19,078 nt of DNA from Candidatus Segatella mututuai (GTDB lineage Bacteria > Bacteroidota > Bacteroidia > Bacteroidales > Bacteroidaceae): assembly GCA_002439605.1 (NCBI GenBank), contig DJOI01000041.1, positions 35,115 to 54,192 on the forward strand, read 5' to 3'. The translations under genes were made by a program, and so were the position numbers. The notes beneath the pieces were generated by a model, which was given only the letters and a program-made list of their open reading frames with translations, made no database searches and was not told where the DNA came from. Shown piece after piece: positions 13,512-19,078 of the stretch (positions within the stretch are counted from its first letter, which is position 1; each line of letters starts with the position of its first letter).

Positions 13512-13560
13512 AATAAACGGGGGTGCGGAAATCGGACTGTCAGCTGTCAGCGTCAGAAAA

Positions 13561-13796
13561 TCTGTGCTATCTGTGGGAGCACATAATATCACTCCATATT
13601 CCAGAAGGACCGAAACGCTGCTGACGAGAACTCTGTGTTTTCGAGGCGATGAAACTATGCGACGAGCCCCGGAAAACTATGTTTCCCCAAGAAGTGCTGG
13701 AAATCGACCCTTATCACACCTCCAAAATTGGTGGCGTCGGGGAAAAGCCGTACCTTTGCAGCAGTTAAGAGAAGTGAAACTAAAAACTTACAGACT
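13561..13796. other. Leader region of the HU gene with degenerate repeats
   Basis: The stretch 13627-13692 has three loosely repeated units around GAACTCTG, GAAACTATG and GAAAACTATG, about 22 bp apart, and a hairpin GGAAA-ACTATG-TTTCC near 13671-13686. No convincing gene is seen; an 86-aa frame that crosses it has no recognisable features. Confidence 0.45.
13728..13758 (+). promoter_or_regulatory. Promoter of the HU gene
   Basis: TTG at 13728-13730, 20 bp, then TACCTTTG at 13751-13758 match the Bacteroidetes consensus. The HU start codon follows at 13797. Confidence 0.65.
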
Positions 13797-14366
13797 ATGG
13801 CAAACAACACTAAGGGAACTTTGAAGTACAGAAAGATTCAGCGCACCCCGCAGAGCGGTGAGAACGCTGGCAAGAAGAAATGGTACGCCACGGCGGTGAC
13901 CGACCGCGAGATGTCGTTCGAGGACTTCGTGAGCCACATCTCCGACCACGGCTCTCCTTACTCCCGGGGCTGCATCCACGGCGTGCTGATGGATGCCCTC
14001 GACCACCTGCAGGAGCTCATCCTCGACGGCAAGAGCGTGCGCCTGGGCGAGCTCGGCCTCTTCTCCATGGGCATGACCTCCCGCGCGGAGGACTCCAAGG
14101 ACAAGGTCACGGCGCAGAGCATCGTCGGCACTCACCTCATCCTCCGCAACACCCGCGCCTGGAGCAACGCCGAGCTCTCCAAGAAGTGCAAGCTGCAGGA
14201 GTATGGCACCTACGACACCTCTGCCACGGAGGGGGGAGACGACAACGGTGGCGGAAGCACTCCTTCCACTCCTTCCGAGAGCGGTGGCGGCGGCACTGAG
14301 GCTGGCGGTGGCAGCGGCACTGAGGCTGGCGGTGGCAGCGGCTCGGGCGGCTCGGAAAGCGATTAA
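13797..14366 (+). CDS. HU family histone-like DNA-binding protein
   Basis: A 189-aa protein starting at MANNTKGTLKYRKIQRTP. This start follows the promoter at 13751-13758; the frame extends upstream to 13728 but that would overlap the -7 box. The HU-like core spans residues about 1-130: MSFEDFVSHISDHGSPYSRG, then GVLMDALDHLQELILDGKSV, RLGELGLFSMGM and a conserved TSRAEDSKDKVTAQSI stretch. It belongs to the long Bacteroidetes HU-like group, larger than the 90-aa canonical HU. The last 45 residues are Gly/Ser/Thr/Glu-rich with repeats of GTEAGGGS, an acidic flexible tail. It presumably binds and shapes DNA. The smalltalk peptide gene follows by 64 bp, the usual pairing for this family. G+C is visibly higher than in the HerA island. 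Confidence 0.88.
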   Translation: MANNTKGTLKYRKIQRTPQSGENAGKKKWYATAVTDREMSFEDFVSHISDHGSPYSRGCIHGVLMDALDHLQELILDGKSVRLGELGLFSMGMTSRAEDSKDKVTAQSIVGTHLILRNTRAWSNAELSKKCKLQEYGTYDTSATEGGDDNGGGSTPSTPSESGGGGTEAGGGSGTEAGGGSGSGGSESD

Positions 14367-14382
14367 GCCTTTTACCTTTGAA

Positions 14383-14426
14383 ATTTTACGATTAAAACCT
14401 TTTGACTTCTACGATTAAAACCTTAC
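14383..14426. repeat. Direct repeat between HU and smalltalk
   Basis: TACGATTAAAACCTT occurs twice, near 14387 and 14411, in the HU-smalltalk spacer. It may be a local duplication. Confidence 0.6.
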
Positions 14427-14430
14427 GCTT

Positions 14431-14529
14431 ATGAAGAAAGAAACTTGGAAAACCATCCTTCAGATTGCCATCAGCATCCTTACGGCTCTTGCCACCACGC
14501 TGGGCATCGCCAGTTGTGCGGCAATGTGA
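14431..14529 (+). CDS. Smalltalk family small membrane peptide
   Basis: A 32-aa peptide MKKETWKTILQIAISILTAL followed by ATTLGIASCAAM. It matches the 'smalltalk protein' family known from Bacteroidetes: an MKK start, WKxILQ, one hydrophobic helix and a Cys near the end. The Cys (residue 29) follows an LGIAS stretch that looks like a lipobox, so it may be a membrane peptide or tiny lipoprotein. These peptides are typically found just behind HU-like genes, as here (64 bp). Function unknown. Confidence 0.85.
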   Translation: MKKETWKTILQIAISILTALATTLGIASCAAM

Positions 14530-14541
14530 CGCTGTGGCATG

Positions 14542-14580
14542 GACGCTGACGCTGACACTGACAGTCCGATTTTCCGAGGG
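14542..14580. repeat. Third copy of the 'gctgacactgacagtccgatt' repeat
   Basis: GCTGACACTGACAGTCCGAT followed by TTTCCGAGGG resembles 13337-13375, in the same orientation as the left arm of the MITE-like element and opposite to its right arm at 13530-13560. HU and smalltalk are therefore bracketed by inverted copies. Confidence 0.65.
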
Positions 14581-14641
14581 ATAACCATCCGGAAATCAAC
14601 TTAGCCAATGTCCTCCCCCCCTTGGGGGAACTAAGAATTAG

Positions 14642-14680
14642 GGATAGACGAGTCTTCGCGACTGGCCTATCCTTTTTTTT
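14642..14680 (+). terminator. Intrinsic terminator after HU-smalltalk
   Basis: GGATAG (14642-14647) pairs with CTATCC (14667-14672) and AGTC (14651-14654) with GACT (14660-14663), followed directly by eight T. This is a classic Rho-independent terminator on the plus strand. Confidence 0.75.
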
Positions 14681-14845
14681 CTGCTGTCGCTTCCGAGACC
14701 GGCAGAGGGTCCCTGCTGGAACACGCTGGCGTCGGAATGGAAGCGAAGCCGATGTGGGGGAGTGTTTAAGACCCAAAAGACTTGGAATGACAACGTTTTC
14801 ATAGAAATATAATGAGGAAAAAGACAGATATTGCATTTCTTTTCG

Positions 14846-14853
14846 TAACTTTG
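14846..14853 (+). promoter_or_regulatory. -7 box upstream of the NhaD gene
   Basis: TAACTTTG matches TAnnTTTG and lies 70 bp before the start codon. I see no good TTTG at the expected -33 spacing, so the promoter may need an activator, or the call may be wrong. Confidence 0.4.
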
Positions 14854-14923
14854 CAAGCGTTTGGCAAGAACATGTGTCAAAACAAACAAATGTAAAAGAA
14901 CATCTAACGCAAACAATTAAAAA

Positions 14924-16294
14924 ATGACAACATTAACAATTTCGATTATCGTCGTCTTCGTGCTTGGCTACGCCCTCATAGCCACAGAGAGCCTGACGAA
15001 GGTAAACAAGGCTGCGATAGCCTTGCTCATGCTCGTGGGGTGCTGGACACTCTACATGGTTGACCCTATGCAGTATCTGCAGATGATGCACCCCGACTAC
15101 GCGGGCGGCGCCGCAGGCATGGTGGAGAAGGTGACCGCCATCATACAGGAACACCTGGGCGACACCGCCACGACCCTCTTCTTCCTGATGGGAGCCATGA
15201 CCATCGTCGAGATAGTGGACCAGAACGGCGGTTTCGACTGGGTTCGCAAGGTGATGAAGACACATTCGAAGCGTGCCCTCCTGTGGCGCATAGCCTTCCT
15301 TACTTTCTTCCTCTCCGCCATACTCGACAACCTGACCACCAGCATCGTGATGATCATGATCCTGCGCAAGCTCGTCACCGACCACAAGGACCGCATGGTC
15401 TACGCCTCGCTCGTCATCATCGCCGCCAACTCGGGTGGTGCCTTCTCGCCCATCGGCGACGTTACCACCATCATGCTGTGGAACAAGGGCTTGATTACGG
15501 CCGCCGGCGTCATCGCCGAGATACTCGTTCCTTCTGTCGTTTCTTTGGTTATCCCTGCACTCATTCTTCAGACCATGCTCAGGGGCGAGCTCGTGGTGCC
15601 TGAGATTTCGGCCCAGCAGAACGCTGCTGCCAGCGACTTCACGGAAGGCCAGCGCAAGGCTGTGTTCTGGCTTGGCGTGGGCGGTTTGATATTCGTGCCA
15701 ATCTTCAAGAGCATCACCCACTTGCCTCCGTTCGTGGGCATCCTCTTGGTGCTGGGCGTGCTGTGGACGGCCACCGAGGTGTTCTACCGTGGCCTTCATC
15801 GTGGCACCGATGCCGAGGGCACGCAGAAGCGAGTTACCAAGTTGCTCTCTCGTGTGGACATGAGCACCATCCTCTTCTTCTTGGGCATCTTGATGGCCGT
15901 GTCTTGCCTGGCAGAGGTCGGTGTGCTGCAGGCGTTGGGAAGAGGCTTGAACGAGGTGTTCGACGGCAACCACTACCTCGTGACGGGCATCATCGGTGTG
16001 CTCTCAAGCATCGTGGACAACGTGCCCTTGGTGGCGGGCTGCATGGGCATGTATCCTGTGACTCCTACGGGCGACATGGCGGTGGATGGCATCTTCTGGC
16101 AGTTGCTGGCTTATTGCGCCGGTGTCGGCGGCTCGATGCTGATCATCGGTAGTGCCGCTGGCGTGGTCGTGATGGGCTTGGAGAAGATTACCTTCGGCTG
16201 GTACATGAAGCATATCTCTTGGATAGCCTTCGTGGGGTATCTCGCGGGCATCATCTGCTATTGGTTTATCCGCACCTTCCTCTATGCTGTGTAA
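14924..16294 (+). CDS. nhaD: NhaD-type Na+/H+ antiporter
   Basis: A 456-aa inner-membrane protein with about 11-13 hydrophobic segments. It matches the NhaD group of the ion-transporter superfamily. Conserved stretches are LGDTATTLFFLMGAMTIVEI, FLSAILDNLTTSIVMIMIL, ANSGGAFSPIGDVTTIMLW and LSSIVDNVPLVAGCMGMY, ending with GSAAGVVVMGLEKI and FGWYMKHISWI. The buried Asp residues in LDNLTT, IGDVTT and VDNVP are the expected ion-binding positions. It should exchange external protons for internal Na+ or Li+ and so protect pH and salt balance. Length is normal for the family. It is a single-gene unit, with the AraC regulator converging from the other side across a shared terminator. Confidence 0.9.
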   Translation: MTTLTISIIVVFVLGYALIATESLTKVNKAAIALLMLVGCWTLYMVDPMQYLQMMHPDYAGGAAGMVEKVTAIIQEHLGDTATTLFFLMGAMTIVEIVDQNGGFDWVRKVMKTHSKRALLWRIAFLTFFLSAILDNLTTSIVMIMILRKLVTDHKDRMVYASLVIIAANSGGAFSPIGDVTTIMLWNKGLITAAGVIAEILVPSVVSLVIPALILQTMLRGELVVPEISAQQNAAASDFTEGQRKAVFWLGVGGLIFVPIFKSITHLPPFVGILLVLGVLWTATEVFYRGLHRGTDAEGTQKRVTKLLSRVDMSTILFFLGILMAVSCLAEVGVLQALGRGLNEVFDGNHYLVTGIIGVLSSIVDNVPLVAGCMGMYPVTPTGDMAVDGIFWQLLAYCAGVGGSMLIIGSAAGVVVMGLEKITFGWYMKHISWIAFVGYLAGIICYWFIRTFLYAV

Positions 16295-16337
16295 GCAGGC
16301 TCTTTGGGGTCGGATAAGCAGGCTCTTTGGGGTCGGA
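16292..16337. repeat. 23-bp perfect tandem duplication at the nhaD stop
   Basis: TAAGCAGGCTCTTTGGGGTC plus GGA occurs twice head-to-tail (16292-16314 and 16315-16337). The first copy includes the TAA stop of the antiporter gene, so each copy carries an in-frame-like TAA. Confidence 0.9.
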
Positions 16338-16350
16338 CGAAAATAAAAGA

Positions 16351-16390
16351 AAGGCAACCTGTCGCTGTGGCAGGTTGCCTTTTCTCTTTT
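16351..16390. terminator. Bidirectional terminator between nhaD and the AraC gene
   Basis: An 11-bp perfect stem, AAGGCAACCTG (16351-16361) with CAGGTTGCCTT (16371-16381), has T-rich sequence after it and A-rich sequence before it. It can stop both the plus-strand antiporter and the minus-strand regulator transcripts. Confidence 0.85.
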
Positions 16391-16418
16391 TTATTTCCTT
16401 CAGGCTTCGTAAGTTTTG

Positions 16419-17294
16419 CTATCTCATTTTGTTGCGGAACTCCGAGGGCTTGAGGCCAGTCTGGTTCTTGAACTTCGACGAGAAATAGTCGGGCGACTCG
16501 AAGTTGAGCCTGTAGGCTATCTCCTTGATGCTGTCGTCGGTGGTGGAGAGCAGCTCCTTGGCTCTTTGCAGGCGTAGGTTTTGCTGGTACATGGCGGGAG
16601 CGATGCCCGTGAACTCCTTGAAGAGCTTGCGAAACGACGAGTAGCTTACTCCCAAGTCTTCGGCTATCTGCTGTATGGTGAGGTCGCTCTCCAGCGATTC
16701 GCGTATGCGCAGGCGAGCCTTGCCTACCATGTCTACGTGGGCCGTGTTCTTGTTCAGGATGATGTTGCGCTCCAGGGAGTACATCATGCCGATGAGGTGG
16801 TTTACGATGCCTGCCAACGTTTGTTGCGAGTAGGCGGCTTCCTCCTGTGCTATTCGGTATGCCTCGTTGTACAGGCTCAGTATGTCGTTGCTGAACCCGA
16901 CGTGGTAAATGGGTTTCTCGGGCGAAAGAAATCCTGCCTTCACCCGGTCGTCGATGTTCTTTCCCTTGAAGCCTATCCAGTAGCTGTCCCATCCCTTCTC
17001 GGGACTGGGGTGGTAGGTGTGCCATTCGCCGGGGAAGAGCAGAAAGATGTCGCCGGCCTTGATGGGGGTTTCTGCAATATGCGCCGACCGGAACACGCCT
17101 TCGCCTTCGGGCTGGTAGAGCAGCTGATACTCGTCGAGCTCGCGCCCCTTCTTTAGGTCGAAGTAATAGCCGTCGGCATGCCCCTTGGTGGGATAAGGCT
17201 CTCCGGGCTCGATGATTTCGTGCCCCACGGTGCTCACGGTGAGCCCCCATTCCTTGTCTCGCTCGTTGGCCAAAAGATATTTGCTTGTCTGCAT
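16419..17294 (-). CDS. AraC family transcriptional regulator
   Basis: A 291-aa protein. The N-terminal 165 residues form a cupin-type effector-binding domain (AGDIFLLFPGEWHTYHPSPE, GWDSYWIGFKG). The last 100 hold two helix-turn-helix motifs of the AraC type: LTIQQIAEDLGVSYSSFRKL and SIKEIAYRLNFESPDYFSSK, closing with FKNQTGLKPSEFR. AraC proteins with such cupin domains usually sense a sugar or related small molecule and activate catabolic genes; no such operon is in view. It converges on nhaD, which is not clearly its target. A -7 box lies at 17320-17327. Confidence 0.9.
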   Translation of the reverse strand: MQTSKYLLANERDKEWGLTVSTVGHEIIEPGEPYPTKGHADGYYFDLKKGRELDEYQLLYQPEGEGVFRSAHIAETPIKAGDIFLLFPGEWHTYHPSPEKGWDSYWIGFKGKNIDDRVKAGFLSPEKPIYHVGFSNDILSLYNEAYRIAQEEAAYSQQTLAGIVNHLIGMMYSLERNIILNKNTAHVDMVGKARLRIRESLESDLTIQQIAEDLGVSYSSFRKLFKEFTGIAPAMYQQNLRLQRAKELLSTTDDSIKEIAYRLNFESPDYFSSKFKNQTGLKPSEFRNKMR

Positions 17295-17319
17295 GTCTGT
17301 GATAATCTTGTTCCGACTG

Positions 17320-17327
17320 CAAAAATA
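17320..17327 (-). promoter_or_regulatory. -7 box of the AraC gene
   Basis: TATTTTTG on the minus strand fits TAnnTTTG, 26 bp before the ATG. A TTTTC at about the right spacing is a weak -33. An inverted repeat TTTTATG/CATAAAA at 17372-17387 lies upstream and could be an operator. Confidence 0.4.
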
Positions 17328-17490
17328 CGGATTTTACGGCAGAAAAGCGCACGAGGAAAGTTTTTTTATGCTTTTATGTGCATAAAAAAGTACTTTCGTC
17401 CGCGCATCCTCAGCTGTTTTCCCCTCGATGTCGCCCGTTGCGTAAAGGTGTTCTGCCTCTATGGCGCAGGGGGTGAGGAATGGAATATGT

Positions 17491-17550
17491 AGCGATAGCT
17501 CCGCCTTGACTACCTATATATATGATGGAAACTGGTGGTTAGGGCGGTGC
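17491..17550. repeat. 60-bp palindromic repeat, left copy
   Basis: AGCGATAGCTCCGCCTTGAC through to TTAGGGCGGTGC matches the sequence at the right end of the window. Left-arm CCGCC and ACTACC can pair with right-arm GGTGGT and GGGCGG. The outermost right-arm bases (GCTATCGC in the other copy) have changed here to GCCGTCC, so this copy is partly decayed. Confidence 0.8.
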
Positions 17551-17592
17551 CGTCCTTGAGCGCGTTTCTTTAAAATCAGTTAAAAACAAGGG

Positions 17593-17709
17593 ATTCCCTC
17601 GTAAAATGTGTGGAAATGTGATGAGATTCCCTCATAAAATGTGTATATTTGCAGCGTTATTCCCTCATAAAATGTGACGGAAAGATAGATTATTCCCTCA
17701 TGAAATGTG
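17593..17709 (+). promoter_or_regulatory. Four 18-bp repeats at 33-bp spacing before the ATPase gene
   Basis: ATTCCCTCATAAAATGTG or a one-base variant occurs at 17593, 17626, 17659 and 17692, exactly 33 bp apart with different 15-bp spacers. A TATATTTG (-7-like) sits at 17644-17651 between the second and third copies, so two copies would be upstream of transcription start and two in the leader. The phasing suggests a cooperative protein- or RNA-binding array that controls the downstream ATPase. Confidence 0.75.
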
Positions 17710-17726
17710 ATTTCGAAATATAGGTT

Positions 17727-19019
17727 ATGGAAAGATTAGCTATCGATGAACTTCTGAAATGGAAGAATAAGGAATATCGAAAACCTCTTATTATAGAGGG
17801 GGCAAGACAGGTAGGAAAGACTTGGCTGGTGAAGGAATTTGCCCGTCGGAATTATAAACAGTTAGCGTATGTGAACTTTGAAGAGATGAAGATTCTTCAG
17901 AATCTCTTCGAGCAGGATTTTAATATCCCCAGAATTATTACCGCCATCGGAGCTGCAACGAATGTTACTTGTACCGAAGGAGAAACACTATTGTTTTTTG
18001 ATGAGATTCAAGCAGCCCCTCATGCCGTCACATCTCTGAAATATTTTGCAGAGAATGCGCCGGGCTTTCATGTGATAGCAGCTGGGTCTCTCTTAGGCAT
18101 CGAACTGCATCTGGGGGAATCTTTTCCTGTGGGTAAGGTGGAATTTCTATCCCTGTATCCAATGAGCTTTATTGAGTTTGTGATGGCTATGGGGGAGGAG
18201 AATCTGGCGCAGCTGCTGCAGACGAAAGACTGGAATATGATAACCATGTTTGCTCCGAAACTACAGGAGTTATTAAAGTATTATTACTACGTGGGAGGTA
18301 TGCCAGAGGCAGTGTCGAGCTTTAGCCAGAATCGTGACTGGAAAGAGGTGAGAGCCATACAGAAGGATATTCTGAACAGTTATCAGAGAGATATGTCGAA
18401 GCATGCTCCATCGGAGATTATTCCCCGTATTACCGATTTGTGGAAATCCTTGCCAGCCCAGTTGAGCAAGGAAAACAGGAAGTTTATCTATGGAGTGGTG
18501 CGCGAGGGGGCAAGAGCCCGGGAGTATGAGTTGGCCTTGCAATGGCTGCTGGATGCCGGACTAATATATAAGGTATATAATGTGAAAGCTCCCCGATTGC
18601 CACTTGCCAGTTATGAAGAACGGGCTGCTTTCAAAATCTTTGTCTTGGATGTCGGGCTTTTGGGTGCGATGTCCAATCTCAAGGCAGCTACGATCGTGGC
18701 GGGCAACGGTATTTTTACCGAGTTTAAAGGGGCGTTGACGGAGCAGTATGTTTTGCAGCAGCTCATTCTCAAGTATGAACCATATTATTATGCAAAGACC
18801 AACAGTACTCAAGAGATTGATTTCCTGCTCCAGGACGAGGAGGATGAGATAGTTCCATTAGAGGTGAAGGCCGAGACGAACGTTAAGGCGAAAAGTCTGC
18901 GCCAGTTTGTGACAGACAACCAGTCAAAGAAAGCCTATCGTATCTCCCTGAATGATTATAAAGAGGAAGAATGGGTTACGAACGTACCGCTCTATGCGGT
19001 AGATGGTCTTGTGTTTTAG
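17727..19019 (+). CDS. AAA_14 / DUF4143 ATPase
   Basis: A 430-aa protein. Walker A is IIEGARQVGKTWLVKEF (residues 22-38) and Walker B LLFFDEIQ (88-95), with a sensor-type FHVIAAGSLLG stretch after it: the AAA_14 domain. The C-terminal DUF4143 domain (about 200-400) includes the SKENRKFIYG and ALQWLLDAGLIYKVYNV stretches. It ends with TQEIDFLLQDEEDEIVPLEVKAE, a D...ExK pattern like PD-(D/E)XK nucleases. Such ATPases are very abundant in Bacteroidetes and archaea in many copies per genome; their role is not established. The TAG stop touches the right-hand palindromic repeat. The gene plus its repeat array is bracketed by the two 60-bp repeats, which suggests a unit that moves or is copied. Confidence 0.88.
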   Translation: MERLAIDELLKWKNKEYRKPLIIEGARQVGKTWLVKEFARRNYKQLAYVNFEEMKILQNLFEQDFNIPRIITAIGAATNVTCTEGETLLFFDEIQAAPHAVTSLKYFAENAPGFHVIAAGSLLGIELHLGESFPVGKVEFLSLYPMSFIEFVMAMGEENLAQLLQTKDWNMITMFAPKLQELLKYYYYVGGMPEAVSSFSQNRDWKEVRAIQKDILNSYQRDMSKHAPSEIIPRITDLWKSLPAQLSKENRKFIYGVVREGARAREYELALQWLLDAGLIYKVYNVKAPRLPLASYEERAAFKIFVLDVGLLGAMSNLKAATIVAGNGIFTEFKGALTEQYVLQQLILKYEPYYYAKTNSTQEIDFLLQDEEDEIVPLEVKAETNVKAKSLRQFVTDNQSKKAYRISLNDYKEEEWVTNVPLYAVDGLVF

Positions 19020-19078
19020 CGATAGCTCCGCCTTGACTACCTATATATGGAAACTGGTAGTTAGGGCGGTGCTATCGC
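19019..19078. repeat. 60-bp palindromic repeat, right copy
   Basis: GCGATAGC at 19019 pairs with GCTATCGC at 19071-19078; CCGCC pairs with GGCGG and ACTACC with GGTAGT, leaving a loop around TATATATGGAAAC. It starts at the last base of the ATPase stop codon and ends at the window edge. It can form a terminator-like hairpin, though no T run is in view. Confidence 0.85.

Larger units (their letters stand above)
13327..13560. mobile_element. MITE-like element with perfect 31-bp inverted repeats
   Basis: Bases 13327-13357 (beginning TTTTCTGACGCTGACAGC) are exactly reverse-complementary to 13530-13560. Between them lie a 38-bp perfect palindrome and a run of 7-nt repeats, and no protein. A related sequence sits at 14542-14580. 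No target-site duplication is obvious. Non-autonomous element is the likeliest reading; a dispersed hairpin repeat that was duplicated in inverted form is the alternative. Confidence 0.65.
14530..14923. other. Spacer between smalltalk and the NhaD gene
   Basis: It holds the repeat copy at 14542-14580, a CCCCCCTTGGGGG hairpin near 14615-14628, the terminator at 14642-14680 and a -7 promoter box at 14846. ORFs crossing 14620-14916 on either strand have no recognisable features and I leave them out. Confidence 0.5.

Noticed and set aside
3369..13560. tRNA gene or att-site flanking the island
   Set aside because: I looked for cloverleaf arms and matching direct repeats at both margins and saw none that I can support.
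14933..15973. 346-aa minus-strand ORF opposite nhaD
   Set aside because: His/Glu/Asp-rich antisense of a membrane protein gene; no family resemblance.
16282..17352. 356-aa minus-strand ORF over the AraC gene
   Set aside because: Out-of-frame shadow of the AraC gene, Arg/His/Pro-rich throughout.
17593..17709. CRISPR array
   Set aside because: Repeats are only 18 bp with 15-bp spacers, there are four, no cas genes are near, and a promoter-like box falls inside; regulatory array fits better.

Overview
The window looks like accessory chromosome of a Bacteroidales gut or oral bacterium, most likely the Prevotella/Segatella group. Three things point there. Several genes have a TTTG / about 20 bp / TAnnTTTG promoter, the form used by Bacteroidetes. 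Bacteroidetes-restricted families are present: a BT4734-like VirE-N protein, a histone-like HU protein with the 32-aa 'smalltalk' peptide behind it, and an AAA_14/DUF4143 ATPase. The spacers carry dispersed repeats with fragments such as 'cttcact' tandem runs and 'aaaatctgtg' phrases, and some of these run inside an open reading frame. The genus is inference.

Layout. (1) 1-3013, minus strand: a Bro-N/KilAC phage-type antirepressor, a small DUF3127-like OB-fold protein, and a BT4734-like protein whose reading frame runs off the left edge through repeat-derived sequence. (2) 3369-4617, plus strand: a DUF3800 protein overlapping by one base a 178-aa protein that resembles BECR/barnase-type RNases. 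(3) 4782-12692, minus strand: a tight operon of NurA-like nuclease, HerA-like translocase ATPase, HSP90-like GHKL ATPase, B12-type radical SAM protein and an unrecognised 510-aa protein. The NurA and GHKL genes are each broken by one frameshift at a homopolymer. (4) 12763-13277: a lone MNT-type nucleotidyltransferase and a very short divergent ORF with its own promoter-like signal. (5) 13327-14680: a MITE-like element with a perfect 31-bp inverted repeat, then HU, smalltalk and a terminator. (6) 14924-17294: an NhaD-type Na+/H+ antiporter and an AraC regulator, convergent on a shared terminator. (7) 17491-19078: an AAA_14/DUF4143 ATPase preceded by four 18-bp repeats spaced exactly 33 bp apart and bracketed by two copies of a 60-bp palindromic repeat.

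How it fits together. HerA and NurA families form a DNA-translocating nuclease pair. Here they sit in one transcription unit with a GHKL switch ATPase, a radical SAM enzyme and an unknown protein, next to a possible toxin pair (DUF3800 and BECR-like) and an MNT enzyme. I read 3.4-13.2 kb as a defence island of visibly lower G+C, lodged between phage/plasmid-type genes (Bro-KilAC, BT4734-like) and the HU-smalltalk cassette. I do not recognise the five-gene combination as a named system, and it is the main candidate for something undescribed. All family assignments were made by eye from motifs, with no database search.
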